A stretch of 46,352 bases of DNA from Dehalococcoidia bacterium (lineage in GTDB: Bacteria; Chloroflexota; Dehalococcoidia; Dehalococcoidales; UBA1222), in the NCBI GenBank assembly GCA_003597995.1, contig QZJY01000001.1, positions 1 through 46,352 on the forward strand, in the 5' to 3' direction. The notes beneath the pieces are model-generated. The model was not told the DNA's origin and ran no database searches. It saw nothing but the letters and a program-made list of their open reading frames with translations. Of this stretch, positions 15,326-24,537 are shown one piece after another. The first letter of the stretch is position 1, and every line of letters begins with the position of its first letter. The translations under genes and the position numbers were made by a program.

Positions 15326-17770
15326 TTACCCAAGTCCCACCGGGTCCACGTCTATGGCCCAGCCCGACGGAACAGCACCGTTATTTAGCAACCTCTCCGG
15401 CTGGTTGCCGCGCAGGGTTAGCTGCCAGCGGTAGCGCCCCCGCAGCCGGGCGATAAAGGCCGGCGCCGGGCCGATAAGGCTCAGGTCTATAATGCCCCGC
15501 CCCGCGATGTCCGCCTCAAGCCGGCGTTTCATGCGCTTGGCCTCATCTCTACAGGCGTCTTCGTTGACGTGGACGTAGGTCAAGCGCACCAGTTGCGAGA
15601 AGGGCGGCTCGTTTAGTTCACGCCTGAAGGCTATCTCCTGGTTATAGAAAGCCTCGTAGTCCTGCTTGAGCACCGCTTGTATGGCGTAGTGCTCGGGCGA
15701 ATAGGTTTGTATGATGACGCGCCCTGGATGCTCGCCGCGCCCGGCGCGCCCCGCCACCTGCGACAGCAGTTGAAAAGTGCGTTCCCCGGCGCGGAAATCG
15801 GGCAGGTTGAGGGCGGTATCGGCGCTGACCACGCCTACCAGCGTCACCTGCGGCAGGTCGAGTCCCTTGGCCACCATCTGCGTGCCGATGAGTATATCGG
15901 CCTGATGGCTCTTGAGCTTGTCCATAATCTCAGCGTGCGAATGTTTGGCGCGCGTCACATCGCTGTCCCAGCGCAGCAATCTCGCATTGGGGAAGCCTTG
16001 CGCCGTCTCCTCCTCCAGTTTCTGCGTGCCGATGCCCAGGAACTTTATCCTGCGACTGAAACAGCGCGGGCAGGTGGTGGGCACTGCTTCCTTGCGGTTG
16101 CACTGGTGGCACACCAGCGCCTCTTCGGCTGAGTGGTAGCTCATCGGTACCTGGCAGCGCTTGCATTTGACGACAAACCCGCAGTTGCGGCACTGCACGA
16201 AGGTGGCGCTGCCGCGGCGGTTGAAAAACAGTATTACCTGCTCGTTATAGCTGACTGCCTGCCCGATGGCCTCGCGCAGGGGGCGGCTGAACATGCTGCG
16301 GTTGCCCGCTTTTAATTCCTCCCTCAGGTCCACCAGCTCGATGTCCGGCATGGGCGAACCGGGGCGGGGAGTCAGGCGCTCGGGGAGTTCAAGCAGCGTG
16401 TAATCACCTGTTTTGGCGTGGTAATAAGTCTCCACGTCCGGCGTGGCGCTGCCCAGTATAACGGTGGCTCCCGTCAGCTCCGCCAGCTTGAGGGCGACCG
16501 TCCTGGCATGGTAGCGTGGAGCCTGTTCCTGCTGTTTATACGTCCACTCGTGTTCCTCGTCTATAACGATGAGGCCGAGGTCCGGCTGCGGGGCGAAGAC
16601 GGCGCCTCTCGGCCCCACCACGACGTCGTACTCGCCTTTTTGAATGTCACGCCACTGGTCGAACTGCTCGCCCAGCGAGAGTTTGCTGTGCAGCACGGCG
16701 ACTTTGTGCGGGAAGCGGCCGGCGAAGCGCTCGATGGTCTGTGGGGTGAGGGCTATCTCTGGGACTAGGGCGATACCGCGCTTGCCGAGTTTCATCGTCT
16801 CAGCTAGCGCCTGCAGGTATACTTCGGTCTTGCCGCTGCCGGTGACGCCGCGCAGCACGAAAACGCCGGGTTTACCTGATTTGAGGCTCTGCGTGATAGC
16901 CGAAAGCGCCTCGCTCTGCGCCGGCGTCAGGTTGAGGGGGGCTGATGGTGCAATGCGTGAATAATCTATGGGCTCGCGCTTTATCTCGACGGGTACAAGG
17001 CTGATTAATCCCTGTTGGACTAGAGGGTTAATTATCGTACGGGAGAAGCCGGCTCCGACAACCTCAGCGAGGGGTATTGGACGGCTTTGCTGTGAGATGT
17101 ATTTCAGGAGTTCAGCCTGCTTCTTAGCCCTCCGTTTGAGGACAGCGAGTGTTTGTTCAACCTCAGCCGGAGAGGCTATGAGTTTGACATAAAGTTCCCG
17201 CTTCGCCTTTACCCGCTCGCGCTCTAGCTGGTAGCTTCGGGTAATCAGTCCTCGATTTATTAGTTGTGAAGAGAGCCTCTGCGCGGCCTTCTTTCCCAGT
17301 TCCTTTTCGAGCTGTTTCAGGCCGATTGTTCCCTCTCGTTGTATCGCCTTTAAGGCTTGCTTTTGCTCGTCGCTCAGGCTGGAAACGTCTGACTCCGCTT
17401 TATCCGTGACGCTCAGGAAAGTGATTGGCTGGCGTTCGAAACCCGGCGGCAGAAAGAGGGCGATGGCGGCGAAAAGGGGTGAGAGGTAGTAATTGCTTAT
17501 CCAGCGGGCTAGCTCAAGTTGCGTCCTGGAAAGCAGCGGCTCTGACTGAATGAGGCTGTCGATAGGTCGCACCGATTCGACCGAAGGATACTCGGACAGT
17601 TCGACCACGACGCCCTGCAGGACGCGGCTGCCGAACGGCACCCACACGGCGTGGCCGGGGACGAGGTTGAGACTCTCAGGTATAGAGTAACTGAAAAGCT
17701 GACGCTCGCCGGCAGGGGAGTTGACGCTGACTTCGGCATAAGACAAAGCCGTACTCCTCATCCTGCTCAC
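15326..17770 (-). CDS. priA: Primosomal replication-restart helicase PriA
   Basis: 814 residues. Order: 3'-end-binding N-terminal domain, winged helix, helicase lobe with Walker A GVTGSGKTE and DEEH Walker B (VIDEEHEWTYKQQ), the paired zinc-binding cysteines CRNCGFVVKCKRC and CHQC...CPRC, and the second lobe ending VAGRAGRGEHPG. PriA reloads the replicative helicase at stalled forks. The start is either a GTG at 17770 or an ATG at 17761; neither has a clear ribosome site. It lies 25 bp behind rplS and is probably cotranscribed. Confidence 0.95.
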   Translation of the reverse strand: MSRMRSTALSYAEVSVNSPAGERQLFSYSIPESLNLVPGHAVWVPFGSRVLQGVVVELSEYPSVESVRPIDSLIQSEPLLSRTQLELARWISNYYLSPLFAAIALFLPPGFERQPITFLSVTDKAESDVSSLSDEQKQALKAIQREGTIGLKQLEKELGKKAAQRLSSQLINRGLITRSYQLERERVKAKRELYVKLIASPAEVEQTLAVLKRRAKKQAELLKYISQQSRPIPLAEVVGAGFSRTIINPLVQQGLISLVPVEIKREPIDYSRIAPSAPLNLTPAQSEALSAITQSLKSGKPGVFVLRGVTGSGKTEVYLQALAETMKLGKRGIALVPEIALTPQTIERFAGRFPHKVAVLHSKLSLGEQFDQWRDIQKGEYDVVVGPRGAVFAPQPDLGLIVIDEEHEWTYKQQEQAPRYHARTVALKLAELTGATVILGSATPDVETYYHAKTGDYTLLELPERLTPRPGSPMPDIELVDLREELKAGNRSMFSRPLREAIGQAVSYNEQVILFFNRRGSATFVQCRNCGFVVKCKRCQVPMSYHSAEEALVCHQCNRKEAVPTTCPRCFSRRIKFLGIGTQKLEEETAQGFPNARLLRWDSDVTRAKHSHAEIMDKLKSHQADILIGTQMVAKGLDLPQVTLVGVVSADTALNLPDFRAGERTFQLLSQVAGRAGRGEHPGRVIIQTYSPEHYAIQAVLKQDYEAFYNQEIAFRRELNEPPFSQLVRLTYVHVNEDACRDEAKRMKRRLEADIAGRGIIDLSLIGPAPAFIARLRGRYRWQLTLRGNQPERLLNNGAVPSGWAIDVDPVGLG

Positions 17771-17795
17771 AGGCGAGCGTTAATGTTAAATGCTG

Positions 17796-18308
17796 TTATT
17801 CAGCCTTGACTTCGGTTTCAGGTGCGGTAGCGGCGGGAGCGCCCTCGGCAGGGGCTTCAGCCACGGGGGTTTCCATCACAGGCAGTTCCTCTATCTCGGA
17901 AGCGCCGGCGGCCTCTATCATAGCCAGCTTTTCCTTGCTCAGCCGCTTTTCCTTGATGCGGGCGGCCTTGCCGGAAAGGTTGCGCAGGTAGAACAGGCGC
18001 GCTCTGCGCACCTTGCCGTGGCGCACCAGCTCGACGCGGGCTACCAGCGGTGAGGCATAGGGGAAGGTGCGCTCCACGCCCACGCCGTAAGCCACGCGGC
18101 GCACGGTGAAGTTGCCGCCGTCGGCGGAATGGTGAATCTTGATGACCACACCCTGGAACATCTGGATGCGCTCTTTGTCGCCTTCGACGATGCGCATGCT
18201 GACCTTAATGTTATCACCAGCGGTAAGCTGGGGGATGGGTTCTTTCTTGATGACGACCTTTTTCTCTTTGACTTCCTTGGTGGCTTTCTTCTTGGTATCG
18301 GCGACCAT
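17796..18308 (-). CDS. rplS: 50S ribosomal protein bL19 with extended termini
   Basis: 170 residues, about 50 longer than standard bL19. The core, residues about 28-140, is canonical ([53 protein letters not shown]). A Lys/Glu-rich N-terminal extension and an Ala/Glu/Pro-rich C-terminal tail of about 35 residues flank it. GAGGTAAACGT precedes the ATG. The order trmD-rplS is conserved in bacteria, although the usual rpsP and rimM are not here. Confidence 0.95.
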   Translation of the reverse strand: MVADTKKKATKEVKEKKVVIKKEPIPQLTAGDNIKVSMRIVEGDKERIQMFQGVVIKIHHSADGGNFTVRRVAYGVGVERTFPYASPLVARVELVRHGKVRRARLFYLRNLSGKAARIKEKRLSKEKLAMIEAAGASEIEELPVMETPVAEAPAEGAPAATAPETEVKAE

Positions 18309-18734
18309 ACGTTTACCTCAACTAATTTAGTATCCATATAAAATAACATAACAGGCTCAAATATTCAAGTTGGGGTGAAGGGTTAAGGCTTTACTAACCG
18401 TTATAACCTGCGTCCAATATGAAAGGTTGATAGCGACAAATACCCTTCGACTCCCTCCAGGCGTAGCCTCACAACAACAAGTTAAGGAAATCTCTTTCAG
18501 TCTCCTTTAGGATTTAGCCTAAAGGATAAATCCCGTTTGCCAAAGGAAGCGGGAAGCTATGCCGCAGGGGTAAGAGGCAGGTTCACTTGAGTTGAAAATA
18601 ATCGTGATGTTGTGTCTGTCATTTGCCATATATAGCCTGTTCAGGGTAACGCGCGGTATCAATTTTACTAGAGGGTTATTGTCTCCATATTACCTTAATG
18701 TAAAATCAGTGTAAAATGCAAGCGGGTTGTCACA
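18309..18734. other. 426-bp intergenic region between trmD and rplS, no gene
   Basis: No credible reading frame. It contains a perfect 8-bp hairpin, CCTTTAGG-ATTTAG-CCTAAAGG (18504-18525), and a weaker CCCG/CGGG pairing after it (about 18530-18552). As the untranslated region upstream of rplS, it may carry the rplS promoter or a ribosomal-protein leader; I do not recognise a known leader structure. Confidence 0.4.
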
Positions 18735-19523
18735 TCATTCGTCGGGAAAGCTGAAGTCGGCCCCGGGCCGGCTCGGTTTGCTCTCATTCTCCGCCCGCGA
18801 CTGGAGCATCTTCTTCTCTCTGGCCGTCAGGCTGGCTCTGTCCAGCAGTTCAGGGCGGCGTTCCGCCGTCCTCAAAAGCGATTGTTCGCGGCGCCAGGCG
18901 GCGATTTTGGCGTGGTTGCCCGATAACAGAATCTCGGGGACCTTCCAGCTGCGGAAGTCGGCGGGGCGGGTGTACTGGGGATGTTCCAGCAGGCCGTCAG
19001 AGTGCGAGTCCGCCGCGGCGGATTCCTCGGAGCCCAGAACGCCGGGGATAAGGCGCACCACGGCGTCGGCCACCACCAGCGCCGGGAGTTCCCCGCCTGA
19101 GAGGACATAATCTCCTATGCTTATTTCCTCGGTGACAATGTGCTCGCGCACGCGTTCGTCCACGCCCTCGTAGTGCCCGCAGAGGATAACCAGACGCTTG
19201 TGCTCCGCCAGCTTATAGGCCATTGGCTGCGAGAAAGGCTTGCCCTGCGGCGTCATCAGGATGACGGGGATGGGTTCTTCATCCGGTTGACGGTCCTTGA
19301 GCACGTCTTCGAGGGCTTCGAATACGGGCTCGGGCTTGAGCAGCATGCCCGCCCCGCCGCCGAACGGGTAGTCGTCCACCACGTGGTGCTTGTCGTGGGT
19401 GTAGTCGCGGATATTATATATATTGAAGCAGGCGAGGCCCTTGTCTCTGGCGCGCTGGAAGATGGCGCTCTGGAGCGGTGATTCGAAAAGCTGCGGGAAG
19501 AGTGTGAGTATGTCTATACGCAT
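18735..19523 (-). CDS. trmD: tRNA (guanine37-N1)-methyltransferase
   Basis: 262 residues. The SPOUT fold is recognisable: [13 protein letters not shown] at the start, [27 protein letters not shown]-type segment, [12 protein letters not shown] and [18 protein letters not shown] (the trefoil-knot SAM site). It methylates G37 of tRNAs reading CNN codons to prevent frameshifting. A -10-like TAGAAT with upstream TG (19533-19540, minus) ends 9 bp before the ATG and there is no Shine-Dalgarno sequence, suggesting a leaderless mRNA. Confidence 0.96.
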   Translation of the reverse strand: MRIDILTLFPQLFESPLQSAIFQRARDKGLACFNIYNIRDYTHDKHHVVDDYPFGGGAGMLLKPEPVFEALEDVLKDRQPDEEPIPVILMTPQGKPFSQPMAYKLAEHKRLVILCGHYEGVDERVREHIVTEEISIGDYVLSGGELPALVVADAVVRLIPGVLGSEESAAADSHSDGLLEHPQYTRPADFRSWKVPEILLSGNHAKIAAWRREQSLLRTAERRPELLDRASLTAREKKMLQSRAENESKPSRPGADFSFPDE

Positions 19524-19532
19524 AGTAAATTC

Positions 19533-19541
19533 ATTCTACCA
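19533..19541 (-). promoter_or_regulatory. Extended -10 element of trmD
   Basis: On the minus strand, TGGTAGAAT fits TGn plus TAGAAT (5 of 6 to consensus). It ends 9 bp before the trmD start codon, so the transcript should be leaderless or nearly so. Confidence 0.5.
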
Positions 19542-19714
19542 TAACCGTAGAGTGTATTTGAGCAATTGACACGTCGATTTATTATTACGCTCCCTTTACA
19601 TATTTAAATAGTGCCTTTCCGCCAAAAAGCTCATTTTCCCTGCTTTTATGGCTTTCCAGACTAGTACTATCGGCTTTTATGTTGTCTTATAAATAAATTT
19701 TCCTTCTAAAACTA

Positions 19715-19745
19715 TTGACAACGATGGGTGCATGTAGTGTAGAAT
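19715..19745 (+). promoter_or_regulatory. mraZ promoter
   Basis: A perfect -35 TTGACA (19715-19720) and a -10 TAGAAT (19740-19745) are separated by 19 bp, with TG directly before the -10. A start near 19752 would leave a leader of about 37 nt before the mraZ ATG. The MraZ repeats overlap its spacer, -10 and start region. Confidence 0.6.
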
Positions 19746-19769
19746 GGTAGAAAGTGGGAAGAAGTGGGG
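19725..19769 (+). promoter_or_regulatory. MraZ operator: TGGGN repeats at 10-bp steps
   Basis: TGGGT at 19725, TGGTA at 19745, TGGGA at 19755 and TGGGG at 19765 lie exactly 10 bp (or 20) apart on one DNA face. MraZ is known to bind direct TGGGN repeats with 5-bp spacers upstream of its own gene. The last three overlap the -10 and start site, consistent with autorepression of the division operon. Confidence 0.7.
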
Positions 19770-19788
19770 AGTAGAGGATTTTTCTCCT

Positions 19789-20214
19789 ATGTTTCTGGGC
19801 GAATTTGAATACCGTATAGACGACAAGGGGCGCATGCCGTTTCCGCCCCGTTTCCGTCCTTACTTCAAGGACGGAATTATAGTCGCGCCCGGCCAGGAAA
19901 AGTGCCTTTCAGTTTACACCATCGCCGAGTGGAAGAAAATGGCGGACAAGCTGGAAGCCGGCGGACTGCCGCCCAGCAAGCTGCGCAAGATAAACCGCGC
20001 CCTCTTCGCCACCGCTTTCCATACCACCATCGATGCCCAGGGCCGCATCAACCTGCCGACGACGCTGCGCCAGTATGCCGGTCTGAATGAGGACATTGTC
20101 GTCGCCGGAGCCAACAGCTATATCGAGCTGTGGGACAAGGCCGCCTGGGATGCCGAGAAGAACACTGACCTGGCTGATGCCTGGCAGATAATCGAAAGCC
20201 TGGAAAGGCACTAG
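19789..20214 (+). CDS. mraZ: Transcriptional regulator MraZ
   Basis: 141 residues from the ATG at 19789, chosen because MraZ proteins begin MFLGEF/Y; an upstream in-frame ATG at 19744 lies inside the operator. It shows the duplicated AbrB-like fold with [18 protein letters not shown] and [21 protein letters not shown] as the two DNA-binding DxxGR repeats. MraZ binds the TGGGN repeats just upstream and represses the division cluster. GAGG lies about 12 bp before the ATG. Confidence 0.95.
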   Translation: MFLGEFEYRIDDKGRMPFPPRFRPYFKDGIIVAPGQEKCLSVYTIAEWKKMADKLEAGGLPPSKLRKINRALFATAFHTTIDAQGRINLPTTLRQYAGLNEDIVVAGANSYIELWDKAAWDAEKNTDLADAWQIIESLERH

Positions 20215-20224
20215 GGGAGTCGGG

Positions 20225-21268
20225 ATGCCAACCACCACGCACATTCCGGTCCTGTTGAAGGAGACCGTGGAAGCCCTGTCTATCCAGCCGGGCGGCCGCT
20301 ATATCGACTGCACGGCGGGGGGCGGCGGGCATGCCGAAGCCATACTGGAGCGCAGCGCGCCGGGAGGGCAGCTCTTGGGCATCGACGCCGACCCGGAAGC
20401 CGTAAGGCTGGCGCGAGCGCGCCTTTCGCGATATGGGGCCTCGGCGCTCATCGTCAACGACAACTTTGCCAATCTGGAAGCCATCTGTCTTAAAAACGAC
20501 TTCGAGCCGGTCAATGGCATTTTGTTCGACCTGGGACTTTCCTCCCTCCAGCTCAGCGAGAGCGGGCGCGGCTTCAGCTTCAAGCACGGCGCGCCGCTGG
20601 ACATGCGTTTCGGCCCGGAGCAGGCCATTTCCGCTGCCGACATTGTCAATAAGTACTCCGAAGCCGAACTGGCGCGCATCATCTATGAATTCGGCGAGGA
20701 AACGCATAGCCGCCAGATAGCCCACCTCATCGTGCGGGCGCGTCCCATCCGCACCACCGACGAGCTGGCCGACGTTATCTCCCGCGCCATGCCGGCGCGC
20801 GGACGCATACACCCCGCTACCAAGACCTTCCAGGCCCTGCGTATCGCCGTCAACCAGGAGCTAGAACACCTCGAATCGGCGCTCGGGCAGGCGGTAAACC
20901 TCTTGGGACATGAGGGATGTCTTGTGGTCATCAGCTACCATTCGCTGGAAGACCGTATCGTCAAGAACTTTATGCGGCGGGAAGCCGCCGGTTGCATCTG
21001 CCCGCCCGGCCTGCCGCAGTGTGTTTGCCATCACCAGCCCCGCTTGTGTCTGGTGAACAAGGGGGTCATCGCCCCCAGCCTGGCAGAAGAAAAAGCCAAT
21101 CCGCGCTCGCGCAGCGCCAAACTGCGGGTGGCGCAGAGAATTATAAGCAGCGAAGAATGGCAGGAAACGGCGCAACGTCTCAGCCAGCTTGCTGGAAACG
21201 AGACCAGCGGCTGGAAACACCCGGACAAGCTGAGGATGATTTTCGGCGCAACGCTCAATTTGAACTAG
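20225..21268 (+). CDS. rsmH: 16S rRNA (cytosine1402-N4)-methyltransferase
   Basis: 347 residues. SAM-binding motif I is [16 protein letters not shown], followed by [36 protein letters not shown] and [16 protein letters not shown] near the C-terminus, all typical of RsmH (MraW). It methylates C1402 in the ribosomal P site. GGGGAG precedes the ATG, and the gene begins 10 bp after mraZ, as in most dcw clusters. No ftsL-like gene is found in the 102-bp gap to ftsA. Confidence 0.96.
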   Translation: MPTTTHIPVLLKETVEALSIQPGGRYIDCTAGGGGHAEAILERSAPGGQLLGIDADPEAVRLARARLSRYGASALIVNDNFANLEAICLKNDFEPVNGILFDLGLSSLQLSESGRGFSFKHGAPLDMRFGPEQAISAADIVNKYSEAELARIIYEFGEETHSRQIAHLIVRARPIRTTDELADVISRAMPARGRIHPATKTFQALRIAVNQELEHLESALGQAVNLLGHEGCLVVISYHSLEDRIVKNFMRREAAGCICPPGLPQCVCHHQPRLCLVNKGVIAPSLAEEKANPRSRSAKLRVAQRIISSEEWQETAQRLSQLAGNETSGWKHPDKLRMIFGATLNLN

Positions 21269-21370
21269 GTGGCGGGGGCAATGTCCCGGAAGGAGAGGGG
21301 ATAAAGATGTGAATGTCAGAACTGACTCGCAGGAGTTTATTATAGCAGCAGTCTGTAAAAGGAGGAGTAC

Positions 21371-22597
21371 ATGAGCAGGAAATCAACCATTACCGCAATC
21401 GATGTCGGCACCACCAAGATAGCCACTATCATCGCCGAGCAGGACAACGGCGGTGTTCGTGTGGTGGGTGTGGGCATCACCCCCTCGTACGGCATGCACA
21501 AGGGGCTGGTGGTCAATATCAATGACGCCAAAGAAGCTATCCGCGAATCGATTCGCAAGGCTGAACAGGCGTGCAACATCAGGGTGGAGTCGGCTTATGT
21601 CGGCGTGACCGGCCGGCATGTTTCTTCCACCAACAACCGGGGCGTGGTAGCTATCACCCGCAACGACAGACTGGTAAGGCCGGACGACCTCAAGCGCGTT
21701 ATGACCACCGCGCAGAGCGTCAAGGTCCCCCAGGACAGGAGGCTGCTGCACGTCATACCGCGTAACTACGCGGTGGACGGCCAGCCGGGAGTCAAAAATC
21801 CGGTGGGCATGCATGGTTTCCGCCTGGACGTGGAGACCCACATCATCACGGCGGCCGCCAACTCGATACAGAACCTGGTCAAGTGCGTCCGCAGCATCGG
21901 TCTCGACATCGACGACCTGGTGCTTGAGCCGCTGGCTTCATCCGAAGCCGTGCTCACCGAAGATGAGCGCCAGGCGGGCGTGGCCATTGCCGACATCGGC
22001 GGCGGCACCACCGACATCTGTGTCTTTAAGGAAGGCAGCATCTATCACACCGCCATACTCCCGGTGGCCGGCTACCAGCTCACCCGCGATGTGGCCATCG
22101 GCCTGGGCCTGCCCTTCGAGGTGGCCGAAGAAATGAAGAAACGCTACGGCAGCGTCATGTCGGTCTATGAAAACAAGATGGCCGGCAGCACGCCTATCTC
22201 CGAGGACGGCCACGGCATCTCCTATCAGGACCTGTGCGATATCCTGCACGCCCGCGTGGAAGAAATTCTGCGCCTGGTGCTGCTGGAACTCCCCGGCTCC
22301 GATTACGAATCTGTCATCCCGGCCGGCCTGGTGCTCACCGGCGGCAGCTCCAACCTCTCGGGCATCGAGACCCTCGGCTGCGAGGTCCTCAAGCTACCTG
22401 TGCGCGTCGGTTGCCCGCTGCACATCACCGGCATCACCGACTCGCTGCGCGACCCGGCCTATGCCACCGGTGTCGGCCTGCTCCTTTGGGGGGCCAAGCA
22501 TCCCGCGCGCCGCACCCAGGAATGGAACGGTGGCGGATTTACGGGACGTCTGCGCAATATGGCTAGCAGACTGGCTTCCTTATTCTCTGGCAAATAA
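21371..22597 (+). CDS. ftsA: Cell division protein FtsA
   Basis: 408 residues, actin-like fold. IDVGTTKIATIIAE is phosphate loop 1, the SHS2/1C domain follows at about 85-165, IADIGGGTTDICVF is phosphate loop 2, and LTGGSSNLSGI is the adenosine motif. The C-terminal amphipathic stretch RLRNMASRLASLF would tether FtsZ filaments to the membrane. AAAGGAGGAG precedes the ATG. It is followed directly by ftsZ. Its retention without murein genes nearby suits a lineage with little or no peptidoglycan, an inference about the organism. Confidence 0.95.
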   Translation: MSRKSTITAIDVGTTKIATIIAEQDNGGVRVVGVGITPSYGMHKGLVVNINDAKEAIRESIRKAEQACNIRVESAYVGVTGRHVSSTNNRGVVAITRNDRLVRPDDLKRVMTTAQSVKVPQDRRLLHVIPRNYAVDGQPGVKNPVGMHGFRLDVETHIITAAANSIQNLVKCVRSIGLDIDDLVLEPLASSEAVLTEDERQAGVAIADIGGGTTDICVFKEGSIYHTAILPVAGYQLTRDVAIGLGLPFEVAEEMKKRYGSVMSVYENKMAGSTPISEDGHGISYQDLCDILHARVEEILRLVLLELPGSDYESVIPAGLVLTGGSSNLSGIETLGCEVLKLPVRVGCPLHITGITDSLRDPAYATGVGLLLWGAKHPARRTQEWNGGGFTGRLRNMASRLASLFSGK

Positions 22598-22628
22598 TAA
22601 ATAAAAGAAGGAATATAAGGAGAAAAAA

Positions 22629-23756
22629 ATGGCAAAGACGAGTTTTGTCCCCAATGGAGCCAGGATCAAGGTTTTCGGATGCGGCGGCGGCGGCAGCAAC
22701 GCCATCACCCGCATGGTGCGTGAAGAAATACAGGGCGTAGAGTTCATCGCCGTAAACACCGATGCCCAAGCCCTGGCAATCACCGAATCCCCTGTCAGGA
22801 TGCAAATAGGCGAGAAGCTGACCCGCGGTTTGGGCGCCGGCGGCGACCATAACACCGGCCAGAAAGCTGCCGAAGAGAGCCGCGATGAAATCAAGGAAAT
22901 GGTAACCGGCGCCGATATGGTCTTCGTGACTGCCGGCATGGGCGGCGGCACCGGTACCGGCGCGGCCCCGGTTATCGCCCAGATATCCAAGGAATCTGGT
23001 GCCCTGACCATTGCCGTGGTCACCAAGCCTTTCTCTTTCGAAGGCACCCATCGCATGCAGGTCGCTATGGACGGCATCAGCCGCCTGCTGGGCAAGGTCG
23101 ATACTCTCATCATCATCCCCAACGACAGATTACTCGACCTGTGCGACCCCAAGACCGGCGTAGACACCGCCTTCAAGATGGCCGATGACGTGCTGCGCCA
23201 CGGCGTGCAGGCTATCTCCGAGGTCATTACCGTACCCGGCATGATTAACCTGGACTTCGCGGATGTAAAGGCTGTCATGAAGGATGCCGGCCCCGCCTGG
23301 ATGTCCATCGGCCGCGGCACCGGCAAGAACCGCGCCGTGGATGCCGCCAGAGCGGCGCTAGCCAGCCCTCTGCTGGATGTGACCATCGAAGGCTCCAAGG
23401 GTGTGCTCTTCAACGTGGTCGGCGGCGCCGACCTCACCCTCTTTGAAGTCAACGAAGCCGCTGAGGTTATCAAGCAGGCCGTCGACCCCGACGCCAACAT
23501 CATCTTCGGCGTGGCGTCCGATTCGGCCATGGGCAGCGAGGTGCGCATCACCCTTATCGCCACCGGTTTCGTCAACAAGACCGAAGTCGATACCAAGGAA
23601 GACGACGAGTTCACCAAGAAGCTCAGGAATATCAAGACCGAGGACGAGTTGGATGTGCCTTCCTTCCTGCGCCGCTGGAACCGCCCGATATCCAACCGCC
23701 AGGCCATCCCGGCGGACAAGGTAACCCGCCCGCAGATGCGCTCCTACAACCCGTAA
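22629..23756 (+). CDS. ftsZ: Cell division GTPase FtsZ
   Basis: 375 residues. The tubulin-like GTPase shows [13 protein letters not shown] (18-30), the signature [10 protein letters not shown], and the T7 synergy loop NLDFADVK. The short linker ends in the conserved C-terminal peptide [12 protein letters not shown], which docks FtsA. AAGGAGAAAAAA precedes the ATG, 31 bp after ftsA. Transcription ends at the strong terminator at 23785. Confidence 0.97.
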   Translation: MAKTSFVPNGARIKVFGCGGGGSNAITRMVREEIQGVEFIAVNTDAQALAITESPVRMQIGEKLTRGLGAGGDHNTGQKAAEESRDEIKEMVTGADMVFVTAGMGGGTGTGAAPVIAQISKESGALTIAVVTKPFSFEGTHRMQVAMDGISRLLGKVDTLIIIPNDRLLDLCDPKTGVDTAFKMADDVLRHGVQAISEVITVPGMINLDFADVKAVMKDAGPAWMSIGRGTGKNRAVDAARAALASPLLDVTIEGSKGVLFNVVGGADLTLFEVNEAAEVIKQAVDPDANIIFGVASDSAMGSEVRITLIATGFVNKTEVDTKEDDEFTKKLRNIKTEDELDVPSFLRRWNRPISNRQAIPADKVTRPQMRSYNP

Positions 23757-23784
23757 TTTATAAAGACGGACTCTCAGACATCAA

Positions 23785-23819
23785 AAGGAGGCTGGACGAA
23801 AGTCCAGCCTCCTTACTTT
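23785..23819 (+). terminator. Intrinsic terminator of the mraZ-ftsZ operon
   Basis: AAGGAGGCTGGAC (23785-23797), a GAAA tetraloop, and GTCCAGCCTCCTT (23802-23814) form a 13-bp perfect stem followed by ACTTTT. It lies 28 bp after the ftsZ stop and may also limit the convergent msrA transcript. Confidence 0.85.
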
Positions 23820-23844
23820 TCGATAGAGTCGAGCTTAACGCAAA

Positions 23845-24537
23845 TCAATGAGCCGCCGCTGAGGTGGAAGAGCCTGCGGCTACCTCCAGGATATGGTCGA
23901 GCGCGGGCTTCGGTAAATCGAGCCGCGACAACTCGGCGCGTAATTTCGGCTGTGAGAGATAGCCTGCCTGAAACGCATTCAGTCGGGCGGCGGCTGTGGA
24001 TTTCACCAGGTCGGCGAAATTCGGATAGACATTATGGAGAACGCGCATAAGTTCACGCGACTGTTGCAGGGAGTACTTCTGATGGTAGTCCTCGGCGGGG
24101 AAGAAATGTTTGTAGGGTAGGACATCCACAAAAGTCTTTTTCTTCAAACGCTCCTCAAGGCGCTGCTTGGACTCCTCGGCCTGGCGTTTTTGCTCGTCGT
24201 TGTGGTAAAAGATGATGTTGGCGTACTGGCCTCTCTTCTGATGGGTAGGCTCGATACCGCTCCAGAAAATTTCAAGCAGCCGTTCGTAGGAAATCACCAG
24301 CGGGTTGAACTGCAACTGGGTGGTCTCAGAATAGCCGTCCAGGTTGTGATAGGTGGGTCCGATTGAATTCCCCCCGGCATAACCTGCGACGGTCTGAACG
24401 ACTCCGCTTTCACCCCCGAACCGGGAGTCAGTCCCCCAGAATCAGCCCATGGAGAAGGTGGCTGTTTGCAATTCAGGGGTGAGGGCGGCTTCTACCGGAA
24501 CCCTTTCGTTTTCCAGATTGCGTGATTGTACTGTCAT
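23845..24537 (-). CDS. msrA: Peptide-methionine (S)-S-oxide reductase, putative selenoprotein (UGA = Sec32)
   Basis: Read through one TGA, the frame from the ATG at 24537 gives 230 residues. The N-terminus reads ATFSMG-[TGA]-FWGTDSRFGG, then TVAGYAGGN, GPTYHN, the Glu-containing GYSETTQLQF, ISYERLLEIFW and the C-terminal KTFVDVLPYKHFFPAEDYHQKY, all in MsrA order. The TGA (24442-24444) falls exactly on the catalytic Cys of GCFW. Nineteen bases later a 6-bp stem, ACUCCC/GGGGGU, carries loop GGUUC (24412-24428), as expected for a bacterial SECIS. The protein has no other Cys, as in known Sec-MsrA. No frameshift is needed. TAAAAT lies 6 bp before the ATG with no Shine-Dalgarno, suggesting a leaderless mRNA. 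The alternative is a nonsense-mutated pseudogene. Confidence 0.85.
24412..24444 (-). promoter_or_regulatory. UGA codon and putative bacterial SECIS hairpin in msrA
   Basis: UGA occupies 24444-24442. The stem ACUCCC (24428-24423) pairs with GGGGGU (24417-24412), one pair being U-G, and loop GGUUC lies at 24422-24418. The loop begins at the 20th base after UGA, against 18 in E. coli fdhF, and contains the GGU that SelB-recognised loops carry. The hairpin also codes for protein, so it is constrained on both levels. Confidence 0.7.

Noticed and set aside
24442-24444. msrA as a simple nonsense-mutated pseudogene
   Set aside because: The stop lies exactly at the catalytic Cys codon, is TGA rather than TAA/TAG, is followed by a hairpin at SECIS distance, and no other lesion is present. 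A sequencing error cannot be excluded.
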